Position numbers and translations under genes: made by a program. Below are positions 27,599-36,715 of a stretch of DNA of 64,000 nt, one piece after another (within the stretch, counting starts at the first letter, position 1; each line of letters starts with the position of its first letter). The notes under the pieces were generated by a model. The model did not search any database. It was not told where the DNA came from and was given only the letters and a program-made list of their open reading frames with translations. Source of the stretch: Streptomyces sp. NBC_01465. GTDB taxonomy: Bacteria > Actinomycetota > Actinomycetes > Streptomycetales > Streptomycetaceae. The DNA lies in assembly GCF_036227325.1 (NCBI RefSeq), contig NZ_CP109467.1, positions 6,448,001-6,512,000 on the forward strand, written 5' to 3'.

Positions 27599-28900
27599 AT
27601 GAACAAGCACCACGAATCATCCGGTTCTTCGTCCGCCCAGGAGCAGATCACTCTGCGTGGGCCCGCCGAACTGGCGGACGCCCTGCCCTACTTGATGGGG
27701 TTCCACCCGACCGACTCGATTGTCATGGTGGCCCTCCACGGCCGCCGGGGCCGATTCGGCGGCCGTCTCAGGCTCGGCATCCCGCGCTCGCCGGGGGAGT
27801 GGCCGGCCGTTGCCGAGCAACTCGCCGAATGCCTGGTGGCCGGCAGCGAACGGCGCGGGAGCAAACCGGAGGGGATCGTCGTCTTTCTCTGCCAGGATCC
27901 TGCCCCCGACGAGACGTCCGCAGATGTGCTGGAGCGCCTCCGCCCGCTCGCGCAGCGGCTCCGGACGGCCTGCGGTTCCCTCGACGTCCCCGTCCACGAG
28001 GCCCTCTGCATCTCGGACGGCCGTTTCTGGTCGTACGTCTGCCCGGACACCCGCTGCTGTCCGCCCGAGGGGAACGCGCTGGCCATGCCCGGGACATCGG
28101 TCATGGCGGCGGCCGCAGCGTACGCGGGAATCCAAGTGCGCGGATCCCTGCGTGACATGGAGGCGCGACTGCTGCCGAGGACCGCTGGGACCGAGCAGCA
28201 GGAGCGTGCGCTCGACCTGGCCGCAGCGGCACTGGTCCCCAGGATCCTGAACGGAGCCGAAAGCGAACAGGTCGGCGAGGAGACGCTCACTCTGGCCCGC
28301 GGGCTGATGCGGCGGATCGCGGGTGCGCCGTGGAAGGCGGGCCGGACCGAGACCGGCACCGACAGCGGTGACGACGCGCTCATCGACGACAGTGAAGCTG
28401 CGGCACTCGTCCTCGGTCTCCAGGACCGTACGACCCGTGACAGGGCGGCGGAATGGATGGAGGGACCAGAGGCCGAGCACGCGCTGCGGCTGTGGCGTGC
28501 GCTGTCCAGGCGGTGCGTCGGTCCGTACGCCGATCATGCGGCGGCCCCGCTCACCCTTGCCGGGTGGGTCGCCTGGTCGACCGGCGACGAGCCCGGAGCG
28601 CGGGTCGCTCTGGGGCGTGCCCTGCGGCTCGACCCCGAATACCACTTCGCACAACTGCTGCACCAGGCCTGCAACGAGGGGCTCGATCCAGAGGCACTGC
28701 GCTCCTGTCTGCGCACGGAGCGCCGGAACAGGTCGGCGAAGGCCGCAGGACCAGTGCGCGCACAGTCTCGGCGCAAGCCTCCGCAGCCGCCCGCCACTCG
28801 GAAGGACGGCCCCTCGGGCGCAGCCCGCCCCGGGGCGGGTGGACCGCGCCTCCGGACGCGCAGGCGCAACGGACAGCGTGGGACGAAGAGCGGCCGGTGA
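27599..28900 (+). CDS. DUF4192 domain-containing protein
   Basis: Actinobacterial protein of 433 residues. The DUF4192 signature opens it: [32 protein letters not shown], then [18 protein letters not shown] and [14 protein letters not shown]. The C-terminal third has a TPR-like segment ([33 protein letters not shown]), and the last 55 residues are a basic Arg/Pro/Ala tail that could bind nucleic acid. Function is not established. It diverges from recQ across 111 bp that hold the DnaA-box pair. Confidence 0.85.
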   Translation: MNKHHESSGSSSAQEQITLRGPAELADALPYLMGFHPTDSIVMVALHGRRGRFGGRLRLGIPRSPGEWPAVAEQLAECLVAGSERRGSKPEGIVVFLCQDPAPDETSADVLERLRPLAQRLRTACGSLDVPVHEALCISDGRFWSYVCPDTRCCPPEGNALAMPGTSVMAAAAAYAGIQVRGSLRDMEARLLPRTAGTEQQERALDLAAAALVPRILNGAESEQVGEETLTLARGLMRRIAGAPWKAGRTETGTDSGDDALIDDSEAAALVLGLQDRTTRDRAAEWMEGPEAEHALRLWRALSRRCVGPYADHAAAPLTLAGWVAWSTGDEPGARVALGRALRLDPEYHFAQLLHQACNEGLDPEALRSCLRTERRNRSAKAAGPVRAQSRRKPPQPPATRKDGPSGAARPGAGGPRLRTRRRNGQRGTKSGR

Positions 28901-28989
28901 AGGACGTACGGGGCTGTGGCCGTGACCCGCCCACCCGCAGTGCCGTTCACCTGAGTGGCGCAGCTCTTCCCCTGCAGAGAAGGCAGACC

Positions 28990-31017
28990 ATGGCCCTGAC
29001 CGTCCCCTCCCGACCCCGTGGAGCCGGCGCTCGCGCCCCGGCATCCGGTGCCGGCTCCTCAGCTGCGCGGCGGCCGGGAGAACTGCCGCCGGTCCACGCC
29101 GCGTTGATCTGCGTCGCCCTGCCCGGACTTGCGATCTCGGCACAGGACGGACAGCTCACGGGGCAGGGTCTGGAGGGCTTCTACCAGTCGGGCCGTCGGC
29201 TGCTCTCCCGCTGCCAACTGCGCATCGCCGGACGCGAGCCGGTCGCCCTGCAGGGCCGGCTGGTCTCGGCCGGCCGTGCCAGATTCCTCTCCGTCGTCCG
29301 TACGGCCGCCGACAGCGGGCCCGATCCCGAGATCAGTGTCGAACGCATGCGATCCGCGGACGGGACCGAGCGGATCACCCTGCACAGTGCGGCCGGGCGT
29401 GCGCTGCGGCTGTCCGTGGAGATCGCGCTGGGCACCGACCTCGCCGATCTGGGAGCTGTCGCCGCCGGCCGGGCAGGGCCCGAACTGTCCGCCAGCGTCC
29501 ATGATTCGGGGATGCGCTGGGCCACGGCGACGGCCCAGACCGTCGTCACCGCCGACCCGTCGCCCGAGGACGCGCTGGCTTCCGCGGGGCTGCTCTGCTG
29601 GGAGATGGAACTGGAGCCCGGAGGCTCCCGCTCCATCGAGCTGAGGATCCGCAGCGACCGTCCGTCCCGGCCACCGGCCCATTCGGGCAGCCATCCGCTC
29701 TCTCCCGCACAGGCGGAGGGCGACGACCCCCGCGCACCGTCCCTGCTCGCCGCCGCGCTGGACGACCTGCGCGCCCTGCTGGTGCGCGACCCCCGCCACC
29801 CGGCGGACATGTATCCCGTGGCCGGGGTGCCCTGGCGCTGTGGATTCGCACCCGCCGAGATGATCTGGGCCGCGCGGATGACACTGCCGCTGGGTACGCG
29901 GCTCGCCGCCTCCGTGCTGCGCACGCTCGCCCGTACCCAACTCCCGGGCCCTGGACCGGATACGGGGCGCGTCCCGGGACCGCTCAGGGACTCGGGGCCG
30001 CATCTGCCGCCGGCGTGTTCGGGCATGGAGGCGACCCTCCTTCTCCCCACCCTCCTGGCGGAGGCGCGCCGTTGGGGGATGCCGGAACAGGAGGTGGCGG
30101 AGCTGCTTCCCGCAGCGGAGCGTGCGATGAACTGGCTGCGCACCGCCGCAGGGGAGGACGGGCTGCTCCCGGACGCCGGGCCCGGTGGGTTCTGCCGCAG
30201 CGAGACACAGGCGCACGCCCACCGAGCCGCGCTCCTGGGGGCCGAACTCCTGCAGGAGTGCGGCCGTCCGGGAAGTGATGCCTGGCGCGAGTGGGCCGGC
30301 GCGCTGCGGCGCAGGTTCCAGGCGGACTTCTGGGTCGAGGACCGTGGGGGCGGCCGGCCCGCGGTCGCCCGTACAACGGAAGGGCAGCTTGTGGCGCACT
30401 TGGGTTCGGGCGTCGCCCATCTGCTGGACACCGGTCTGCTGGGGGCCGGCCGGGTCGCCCAGGGTCTGCTGGACAAGGTGCAGACCGAGCAACTGGCCCG
30501 GTTGCTCGGTGGCCCGGCGATGGACTCCGGCTGGGGTCTGCGCAGCCTCGGGACCAAGGAGCCGGGGTACAACCCGTTCGGTCACCGGGGCGGTGCGGTA
30601 CGGGTGCACGAGAGCGCGGTGGCCGTCGCGGGCCTGGCGGCGGCCGGATACGAGAGGGAGGCGAGTTCCCTGCTGCGCGGCGTTCTCGACGCAGCCGATG
30701 CTTTCGGCCATCGGCTGCCCGAGATGTACGCGGGAGAACAGCGCACCGGGTCCGGGGTACCGCTGCCTCACCCCGCCGCCTGCCGGCCGGCCGCGGTGGC
30801 CGCCGCAGCCGGAATTCAGCTGCTCACCACGCTCGCAGGTATCCGCCCCGATGCTCCTGCCGGTACGGTCGCGCTGCATCCGGTGAGTTGCGCGCCGCTC
30901 GGCGCCATCAGGCTCTCGGGACTGCGCGTGGCGGGGGAGCCCTTCACCGTCAGGGTCAGCAGGCTCGGCCTCGGGATGGTGGAGGAGGCTGCGGGCGGGT
31001 TGCAGCTGGGGGTGTGA
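28990..31017 (+). CDS. Glycogen debranching N-terminal domain / six-hairpin glycosidase-like protein
   Basis: Cytoplasmic protein of 675 residues. The N-terminal beta domain (about 50-240) has the FYQSGRRLLSRCQLRIAGREP and SVERMRSADGTERITLH pattern of GDE_N_bis proteins. From about 250 an alpha/alpha-toroid follows (MYPVAGVPWRCGFAPAEMIWAARM, AMNWLRTAAGEDGLLPD, FWVEDRGGGRPAVAR, GWGLRSLGTKEPGYNPFGHRGGAVRVHES), resembling amylo-alpha-1,6-glucosidase and GH15-like folds. It probably acts on an alpha-glucan or trehalose-type substrate, but substrate and activity are inferred. Upstream is GAGAAGG, 7 nt from the ATG. Confidence 0.8.
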   Translation: MALTVPSRPRGAGARAPASGAGSSAARRPGELPPVHAALICVALPGLAISAQDGQLTGQGLEGFYQSGRRLLSRCQLRIAGREPVALQGRLVSAGRARFLSVVRTAADSGPDPEISVERMRSADGTERITLHSAAGRALRLSVEIALGTDLADLGAVAAGRAGPELSASVHDSGMRWATATAQTVVTADPSPEDALASAGLLCWEMELEPGGSRSIELRIRSDRPSRPPAHSGSHPLSPAQAEGDDPRAPSLLAAALDDLRALLVRDPRHPADMYPVAGVPWRCGFAPAEMIWAARMTLPLGTRLAASVLRTLARTQLPGPGPDTGRVPGPLRDSGPHLPPACSGMEATLLLPTLLAEARRWGMPEQEVAELLPAAERAMNWLRTAAGEDGLLPDAGPGGFCRSETQAHAHRAALLGAELLQECGRPGSDAWREWAGALRRRFQADFWVEDRGGGRPAVARTTEGQLVAHLGSGVAHLLDTGLLGAGRVAQGLLDKVQTEQLARLLGGPAMDSGWGLRSLGTKEPGYNPFGHRGGAVRVHESAVAVAGLAAAGYEREASSLLRGVLDAADAFGHRLPEMYAGEQRTGSGVPLPHPAACRPAAVAAAAGIQLLTTLAGIRPDAPAGTVALHPVSCAPLGAIRLSGLRVAGEPFTVRVSRLGLGMVEEAAGGLQLGV

Positions 31018-31100
31018 GGCGGGTGGGCGACGTACGAGTGGAGAGCATTGTGGATGACAAGGGGCGTGCTTATCGTCAGGGAGACGACTATGATCGCCCC

Positions 31101-31865
31101 ATGTCGCCCTACGACCCGTCGGCCTTTCCGCCCTTCGCCGTCACCGTCGATCTGGTCGTGTTGACCGTGCGACGTCATGCGCTCTGCGCACTGGTCGTAC
31201 GCCGGGGGGAGTCGCCGTTCCAGGGCAGGTGGGCGCTTCCCGGCGGCTTCGTCAGGGCGGACGAGGACCTCGGGGCGGCGGCAGCACGGGAACTCGGCGA
31301 GGAGACCGGGCTGCGCGCGCACGACCCCGAGGCGCCGGCCCCGGACAACGGCGCCCACCTCGAGCAGTTGGGCACCTACGGCGACCCCAAGCGCGACCCC
31401 CGGATGAGGGTCGTCAGCGTGGCTCATCTCGCCCTCGCCCCCGACCTGCCGGCGCCCCGGGCGGGCGGTGATGCGAACAGCGCGCGCTGGGCTCCCGTGG
31501 AGACCCTGCTCCATCACGAGAGTGACGCCGGGCGGGAGGGCGAGCTGCCGGCTCCGCTCGCCTTCGACCACGCCCAGATTCTCGCGGACGGTGTGGAACG
31601 CGCCCGGTCCAAGATCGAATACTCTTCGCTCGCCACCGCCTTCTGCCCGCAGGAGTTCACGGTGGGCGAGCTGCGCCGGGTCTACGAGGCCGTATGGGGC
31701 GTGGCCCTCGACCCCCGCAATTTCCACCGCAAGGTGACGGGTACGCCCGGCTTCCTCGTCCCTTCGGGCGGTACCACCACTCGGCAGGGCGGCCGACCCG
31801 CACAGCTGTTCCGAGCCGGAGGTGCGACGCTGCTGAATCCCCCGATGCTCCGTCCCGAAGTCTGA
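31101..31865 (+). CDS. NrtR-like Nudix protein (Nudix domain plus winged helix)
   Basis: Protein of 254 residues. A complete Nudix box lies at 49-71 (GFVRADEDLGAAAARELGEETGL pattern: Gly49, Glu55, Arg63-Glu64, Glu67-Glu68, Gly70). The C-terminal part (about 175-225: YSSLATAFCPQEFTVGELRRVYEAVWG, NFHRKVTGTPGFLVP) is the winged helix of NrtR regulators of NAD metabolism. Because the Nudix box is intact, ADP-ribose hydrolysis is possible as well as sensing. ATG at 31101 was chosen; the frame is open upstream, and a GTG at 31038 is an alternative. No NAD gene is adjacent, so its targets are unknown. Confidence 0.83.
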   Translation: MSPYDPSAFPPFAVTVDLVVLTVRRHALCALVVRRGESPFQGRWALPGGFVRADEDLGAAAARELGEETGLRAHDPEAPAPDNGAHLEQLGTYGDPKRDPRMRVVSVAHLALAPDLPAPRAGGDANSARWAPVETLLHHESDAGREGELPAPLAFDHAQILADGVERARSKIEYSSLATAFCPQEFTVGELRRVYEAVWGVALDPRNFHRKVTGTPGFLVPSGGTTTRQGGRPAQLFRAGGATLLNPPMLRPEV

Positions 31866-31937
31866 GCCGGTGCGCAAAAAGTCCTAAATATCGCGTTATC
31901 TTGCTGCGGTACCCACACCTGCCGCCGAAGAGATGCG

Positions 31938-33662
31938 ATGCTCCAGGCCATCGGACTGACCAGCACCCCCCGCCGGGACCTCGCGCCCGCCGTGGACGAT
32001 CTGACCTTCGAGGCCGGATCCGGACAGGTTACGGCGCTGCTCGGCGACCCGGATTCGGGGAAGACAACTGCCCTGCGGCTGATGCTCGAACTCGAACCGG
32101 GCCGCGGTGTCACTTGTTTCAGGGGCCGCCCGCTGCACCGCATCGCCAACCCGGCACGCGAGGTCGGAACCCTCCTCGGCGATGTTCCGGGACACCCCGC
32201 CCGCACTGCCCGCGGCCAGCTCCGGATGCTCTGCGCCGCCGCCGGGGTGCCCGCTTCCCGCGCCGACGACCTGCTCGAAGTCGTCGGCCTGGCAGGCCTC
32301 GGCGGCCAGCGCATCGGCACGCTCTCCCTCGGCATGGACCGCAGGCTCGGCCTTGCCGTCGCCCTGCTGGCGGACCCCCACACCCTCCTTCTCGACGCGC
32401 CCGCCGAAGGACTCTCGCCGCGCGAGAACAGCTGGCTGCATGGACTGCTGCGCGGCCACGCCGCCCAGGGCGGCACCGTTCTCTACACCACCAGAGACCC
32501 CAAGGAGGCAGCCCGTACCGCGGACCGGATCGTCACCATCGATGCGGGGAGGCTGGTCGCCGACCAGGACGCGGCGGAGTTCGCCCGTACCCGGCTCCGT
32601 CCGCGCGTCGCCGTCCGTACCCCGCACACCACCCGGCTCGGCGCACTCATCGCCCGCGAATCCCGCGAGGCCCGGCGCTCCGTCGAGGTCGTTCCCGAGG
32701 GCGGCAGTCTCCTGTCCGTCTACGGGAGCAGTTGCGCCGAGATCGGTGACACCGCCTTCCGGCACGGTGTCCTCCTCCATCAGCTCGCCGACGAAACCGG
32801 TCCGGCACCCGCTCCCCGCGCCACCGAAGCCCCCGCCGCCCCCGAGGCCCGCGCCGAGAGCGCCGCTCCGCCGCTCGCCCGGCACCCGGCCCGCGGACCG
32901 CTCCGACCGGTCCGCTACGAACTCCGCCGCCTGCTCGGCGTCAGGACAACACCCCTGATCGCGGCCGCCGTTCTCGTCACGTCGGCGGTCATCTCCCTGC
33001 TCCTCGCCCGCACCGGCCACACTCCGCCTCCCCGTCTGTTGGCGGCCTGGCCCCGGTATCTCCCGCTGCCGCCCGCGGCCTTCGGGGCGGGGCTGCTCGG
33101 CGCCCTCGCCTTCGGCGACGAGTTCCGCTACCCCGCACTCGCGGCGGGCCGTGGCACGGTTCCCCGCCGCCTCGGACTCCTCGCGGCCAAACTCGGCGTC
33201 TCCGCCACCGCCGCGCTGATCCTCGCGGCGCTGGCGGTCGTGACCGATGCCCAGGTTCTCCGGACCGTGTACGGAGGCGACTTGGCGGCCGTACCGACGG
33301 ACTGGCCGATGCTGTGCGTGAGTTGGGGCGCCCTCGTGGTCGGCTGCTCCTGGGCCGGGCTGCTGGCTGCCGGGGTCTTCAGGAGTACGTCGGCCGGGCT
33401 CGCGGCGGTTCTGGCCGTACCCGTACTGGTCGTTCCGCTTCTGCAGAAGGTGTTCGCCGGACCGTCCGCACGCACCGTCGAGGGACTTCCGGGCAGGCTG
33501 CGCGAACTGCCCTGGATCTCCTGGCCCTACCAGAGCGACCGTTGGCTGACAGGTCTGTTGCGACTCCTCGCCGAGCCCGTCGGTGCGGCGCTGGCGCTGT
33601 CACTCTCGGGCCTTCTCTGCGCATATCTGTTCACCGGCCTTCGCGGCAGGGCCCGTTGGTGA
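31938..33662 (+). CDS. ABC-2-type protein: degenerate ATP-binding domain fused to membrane domain
   Basis: Single chain of 574 residues with an ABC nucleotide-binding domain (1-230), a Pro/Ala linker (about 275-315) and a membrane part with about six hydrophobic segments (320-570). Walker A is present (GDPDSGKT, 36-43). Other motifs are altered: the signature reads LSLGM (129-133) instead of LSGGQ, the residue after the Walker B Asp153 is Ala154 instead of the catalytic Glu, the Q-loop lacks an obvious Gln, and Arg186 stands where the H-loop His is expected. It may bind ATP but hydrolyse it poorly or not at all. No second ABC subunit is adjacent. It lies directly upstream of whiH. Confidence 0.8.
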   Translation: MLQAIGLTSTPRRDLAPAVDDLTFEAGSGQVTALLGDPDSGKTTALRLMLELEPGRGVTCFRGRPLHRIANPAREVGTLLGDVPGHPARTARGQLRMLCAAAGVPASRADDLLEVVGLAGLGGQRIGTLSLGMDRRLGLAVALLADPHTLLLDAPAEGLSPRENSWLHGLLRGHAAQGGTVLYTTRDPKEAARTADRIVTIDAGRLVADQDAAEFARTRLRPRVAVRTPHTTRLGALIARESREARRSVEVVPEGGSLLSVYGSSCAEIGDTAFRHGVLLHQLADETGPAPAPRATEAPAAPEARAESAAPPLARHPARGPLRPVRYELRRLLGVRTTPLIAAAVLVTSAVISLLLARTGHTPPPRLLAAWPRYLPLPPAAFGAGLLGALAFGDEFRYPALAAGRGTVPRRLGLLAAKLGVSATAALILAALAVVTDAQVLRTVYGGDLAAVPTDWPMLCVSWGALVVGCSWAGLLAAGVFRSTSAGLAAVLAVPVLVVPLLQKVFAGPSARTVEGLPGRLRELPWISWPYQSDRWLTGLLRLLAEPVGAALALSLSGLLCAYLFTGLRGRARW

Positions 33663-33704
33663 CCGTCTTCCTGCGCATCGGCTCCGACCTGCACACAACT
33701 CCTT

Positions 33705-33730
33705 TGAAGCAGCCCGCTTCTTTCCGATAA
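33705..33730 (+). promoter_or_regulatory. Candidate sigma-WhiG promoter of whiH
   Basis: TGAA at 33705-33708 and TCCGATAA at 33723-33730 are separated by 14 nt. The sigma-WhiG/FliA consensus is TAAA-N15-GCCGATAA, and CCGATAA is an exact match to the -10 core with the 15-nt spacing. It is 93 bp upstream of the whiH start. whiH is known in S. coelicolor to depend on sigma-WhiG. Confidence 0.65.
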
Positions 33731-33822
33731 GGCGTCAATTGCGAGGGGGGCGGCGATCACCCTTTCGTGTGCTTTTCACCAAAGACCTCAAGGGGCGCAG
33801 GAGCCACGCCGACAAAGGATGC

Positions 33823-34710
33823 GTGACTACCCTTGCGCACTCCATGATGACCGCCGCCCGTTCTGCCGAGTCCGGACTGGCGGGTCCGGGCGAACTCGAC
33901 CGTTACCCCTACGCGGAGGCGCCCGGCGCCGACCGTGTCGGTCCCCCCTCCTGGGGCGGGGCCGATGCGGAGCTCGGCCGGGTCGGCCGACGCGCCGCAG
34001 GCAGCCGCGGCCGCGGGCTGCACGGCCAACTCGTCCAGCAGCTCGGACAGATGATCGTCTCCGGCGATCTCGGCGCCGACCGCCCGCTCGTCCCCGAGGA
34101 GATCGGCCAGCGATTCGAGGTCTCCCGCACGGTCGTACGCGAATCACTGCGTGTGCTCGAGGCCAAGGGCCTGGTCAGCGCGCGCCCCAATGTCGGCACC
34201 CGGGTCCGCCCGGTCAGTGACTGGAACCTGCTGGACCCCGACATCATCGAATGGCGCGCCTTCGGCCCGCAGCGCGACGACCAGCGCCGTGAGCTGGCCG
34301 AGCTGCGCTGGACGATCGAGCCGCTCGCCGCCCGCCTCGCGGCCGGGCACGGCCGCGAGGACGTGTCGCAGCGGCTAGCGGACATGGTGGAGATCATGGG
34401 CCACGCCCTTGCCCAGGGTGACTCGATCACGTTCTCCCGCGCCGATGCCGAGTTCCACTCGCTGCTCATCCAGCTCGCGAGCAACCGCATGCTGGAGCAC
34501 CTCTCGGGCATCGTCTCGGCGGCGCTCCAGGTCTCCGGCGGTCCCATCACCGGTTGCGACAGGCCCACGGAGATCTCCCTCTCGCACCACGCCCGGATCG
34601 CGGATGCCGTCGCGGCGGCCGACCCCCAGGGCGCCGAGTCCGCCATGCGTCAACTGCTCACCGTCCACCCGGAGGTGGAGCGGGTGGTTCCCGCTCCGCG
34701 AGAGCACTGA
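33823..34710 (+). CDS. whiH: Sporulation regulator WhiH (GntR/FadR family)
   Basis: Transcription factor needed for sporulation septation in aerial hyphae, recognised by its FadR-type structure and its place next to hrdB. 295 residues from GTG at 33823: a variable N-terminus (about 65 residues), a GntR winged helix (LHGQLVQQLGQMIVSGDLGADRPLVPEEIGQRFEVSRTVVRESLRVLEAKGLVSARPNVGTRV, about 66-130), then the all-helical FCD domain (about 150-285) with metal-site residues such as RADAEFHSLL and LSHHARIADAV. AAAGGA lies only 3 nt before the GTG, so ATG at 33844 is an alternative start. Confidence 0.92.
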   Translation: MTTLAHSMMTAARSAESGLAGPGELDRYPYAEAPGADRVGPPSWGGADAELGRVGRRAAGSRGRGLHGQLVQQLGQMIVSGDLGADRPLVPEEIGQRFEVSRTVVRESLRVLEAKGLVSARPNVGTRVRPVSDWNLLDPDIIEWRAFGPQRDDQRRELAELRWTIEPLAARLAAGHGREDVSQRLADMVEIMGHALAQGDSITFSRADAEFHSLLIQLASNRMLEHLSGIVSAALQVSGGPITGCDRPTEISLSHHARIADAVAAADPQGAESAMRQLLTVHPEVERVVPAPREH

Positions 34711-34743
34711 CCGGGCGAGAGCCTGCGCGTACATACGGACCCT

Positions 34744-34775
34744 GTGTCGCCGGATCCTTCGGGGTCCGGCGACAC
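34744..34775 (+). terminator. Terminator after whiH
   Basis: GTGTCGCCGGATCC pairs with GGTCCGGCGACAC (one bulged T) around a TTCG-type loop. Confidence 0.8.
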
Positions 34776-34847
34776 GCTTGTGGGTGAACGCCCGCACTTG
34801 TCGTTTACGTCGCAAATGAGGTGTGACTCGGGCCACGCAGATTGGGC

Positions 34848-34874
34848 GTAACACTCCTTGAAACAGCGCGATGA
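34848..34874 (+). promoter_or_regulatory. Candidate ECF-type promoter of hrdB
   Basis: GTAAC (34848-34852), 16 nt, then CGATGA (34869-34874). This resembles ECF sigma promoters and is compatible with the known control of hrdB by the ECF factor ShbA in S. griseus. It does not resemble a TTGACA/TANNNT promoter. It lies about 165 bp upstream of the hrdB start. Confidence 0.55.
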
Positions 34875-35038
34875 CTTAAGAGGCGACAGTCGAGGAGGGA
34901 ATGCAGCAGCCGTACGTGGCGCTGTAGAACTCCGAGGTTCAGCCCGCGCCGTCGGTACATCCCCAGCCGGCGGTCGTCGGTTCCGGCCCCATCAGGGGCG
35001 GAGCCGGAAGCCGTTTCCATCGTTCCGAGAGGTTGTTC

Positions 35039-36580
35039 GTGTCGGCCAGCACATCCCGTACTCTCCCGCCGGAGATCGCCGAGTCCGAGTCTGTCATGGC
35101 GCTCATCGAGCGGGGAAAGGCTGATGGGCAGATCGCAGGCGACGACGTGCGCCGGGCCTTCGAGGCTGACCAGATTCCGCCAACCCAGTGGAAGAACGTT
35201 CTGCGCAGCCTCAACCAGATCCTCGAGGAAGAGGGTGTGACGCTGATGGTCAGTGCCGCGGAGTCGCCCAAGCGCCCCCGTAAGAGCGTCGCAGCGAAGA
35301 GCCCGGTCAAGCGCACCGCCACCAAGACGGTTGCCGCGAAGACGGTCACGGCGAAGACTGTCGCGGCCACTGCGGCACCCGCCGCCGAGTCCGTGGACGC
35401 CGTCGCCGACGACACCGAGCCCAAGAAGGCGGTCGCCAAGAAGGCGGCCGCGAAGAAGACTGTCGCGAAGAAGGCGACGGCGAAGAAGACCACCGCGAAG
35501 AAGACCGCCTCCAAGAAGGACGCCGACGAGGCTCTCGACGGCGACGAGGCGGAGGAGACTCCGGCCAAGGCCGGCGAGGGCGAAGAGGAGGAGGGCGGCG
35601 AGGCCAAGGGCTTCGTTCTCTCCGACGACGACGAGGACGACGCGCCTGCGCAGCAGGTCGCCGTCGCCGGTGCCACCGCCGACCCGGTCAAGGACTACCT
35701 GAAGCAGATCGGCAAGGTCCCGCTCCTCAACGCGGAGCAGGAAGTCGAGCTCGCCAAGCGCATCGAGGCGGGTCTCTTCGCCGAGGACAAGCTGGCCAAC
35801 TCCGACAAGCTCGCGCCGAAGCTCAAGCGCGAGCTGGAGATCATCGCCGAGGACGGCCGCCGCGCCAAGAACCACCTCCTGGAGGCCAACCTCCGTCTGG
35901 TGGTCTCGCTGGCCAAGCGCTACACCGGTCGCGGCATGCTCTTCCTGGACCTCATCCAGGAGGGCAACCTCGGTCTGATCCGCGCGGTCGAGAAGTTCGA
36001 CTACACCAAGGGCTACAAGTTCTCCACGTACGCCACCTGGTGGATCCGTCAGGCGATCACCCGCGCCATGGCCGACCAGGCCCGCACCATCCGTATCCCG
36101 GTGCACATGGTCGAGGTCATCAACAAGCTCGCGCGCGTCCAGCGTCAGATGCTCCAGGACCTGGGCCGCGAGCCCACCCCGGAGGAGCTGGCCAAGGAGC
36201 TCGACATGACCCCTGAGAAGGTCATCGAGGTCCAGAAGTACGGTCGTGAGCCCATCTCGCTGCACACCCCCCTGGGTGAGGACGGCGACAGCGAGTTCGG
36301 TGACCTCATCGAGGACTCCGAGGCCGTCGTCCCGGCCGACGCGGTCAGCTTCACGCTCCTGCAGGAGCAGCTGCACTCGGTCCTGGACACCCTGTCCGAG
36401 CGTGAGGCGGGCGTGGTCTCCATGCGCTTCGGCCTCACCGACGGCCAGCCGAAGACGCTCGACGAGATCGGCAAGGTCTACGGCGTGACGCGTGAGCGCA
36501 TCCGTCAGATCGAGTCCAAGACCATGTCGAAGCTGCGTCACCCGTCGCGCTCGCAGGTTCTGCGCGACTACCTCGACTAG
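35039..36580 (+). CDS. hrdB: Principal RNA polymerase sigma factor HrdB
   Basis: Essential primary sigma factor, 513 residues from GTG at 35039 (GAGAGG upstream; a TTG two codons earlier is less likely). Region 1.1-like N-terminus (1-72), then a Lys/Ala-rich stretch with AKKT/AKK repeats (77-160), an acidic run (161-202), region 1.2 ([28 protein letters not shown]), region 2 with [40 protein letters not shown] and [12 protein letters not shown] (-10 recognition), region 3, and region 4 with [30 protein letters not shown] (-35 recognition). Strong terminator follows. Confidence 0.98.
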   Translation: MSASTSRTLPPEIAESESVMALIERGKADGQIAGDDVRRAFEADQIPPTQWKNVLRSLNQILEEEGVTLMVSAAESPKRPRKSVAAKSPVKRTATKTVAAKTVTAKTVAATAAPAAESVDAVADDTEPKKAVAKKAAAKKTVAKKATAKKTTAKKTASKKDADEALDGDEAEETPAKAGEGEEEEGGEAKGFVLSDDDEDDAPAQQVAVAGATADPVKDYLKQIGKVPLLNAEQEVELAKRIEAGLFAEDKLANSDKLAPKLKRELEIIAEDGRRAKNHLLEANLRLVVSLAKRYTGRGMLFLDLIQEGNLGLIRAVEKFDYTKGYKFSTYATWWIRQAITRAMADQARTIRIPVHMVEVINKLARVQRQMLQDLGREPTPEELAKELDMTPEKVIEVQKYGREPISLHTPLGEDGDSEFGDLIEDSEAVVPADAVSFTLLQEQLHSVLDTLSEREAGVVSMRFGLTDGQPKTLDEIGKVYGVTRERIRQIESKTMSKLRHPSRSQVLRDYLD

Positions 36581-36600
36581 GCCGTACGAAGCACAGCACA

Positions 36601-36641
36601 CCGCAGGCCCGGGTTCTCTTCGCCGAGACCCGGGCCTGCGG
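36601..36641 (+). terminator. Terminator after hrdB
   Basis: CCGCAGGCCCGGGT (36601-36614) pairs perfectly with ACCCGGGCCTGCGG (36628-36641). Confidence 0.88.
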
Positions 36642-36715
36642 CGTGAGCGGGTGCGGGCCGCGACAGGCTGGCCGACTCTGAGTGAAGCGTGTTCACCGGA
36701 GAGTCAGGAGCCCGT

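Larger units (their letters stand above)
34711..35038. other. 328-bp whiH-hrdB intergenic region
   Basis: No gene is visible. It contains the whiH terminator, then the candidate hrdB promoter at 34848-34874. About 160 bp of likely hrdB 5' leader follow, with a purine-rich run GTCGAGGAGGGAATGCAGCAG around 34890-34912 whose role I cannot assign. Confidence 0.6.

Noticed and set aside
35267..35530. AKK/AKKT repeats in hrdB as a tandem-repeat element or assembly fault
   Set aside because: They are in frame, varied at codon level, and such Lys/Ala-rich linkers are normal in Streptomyces HrdB.
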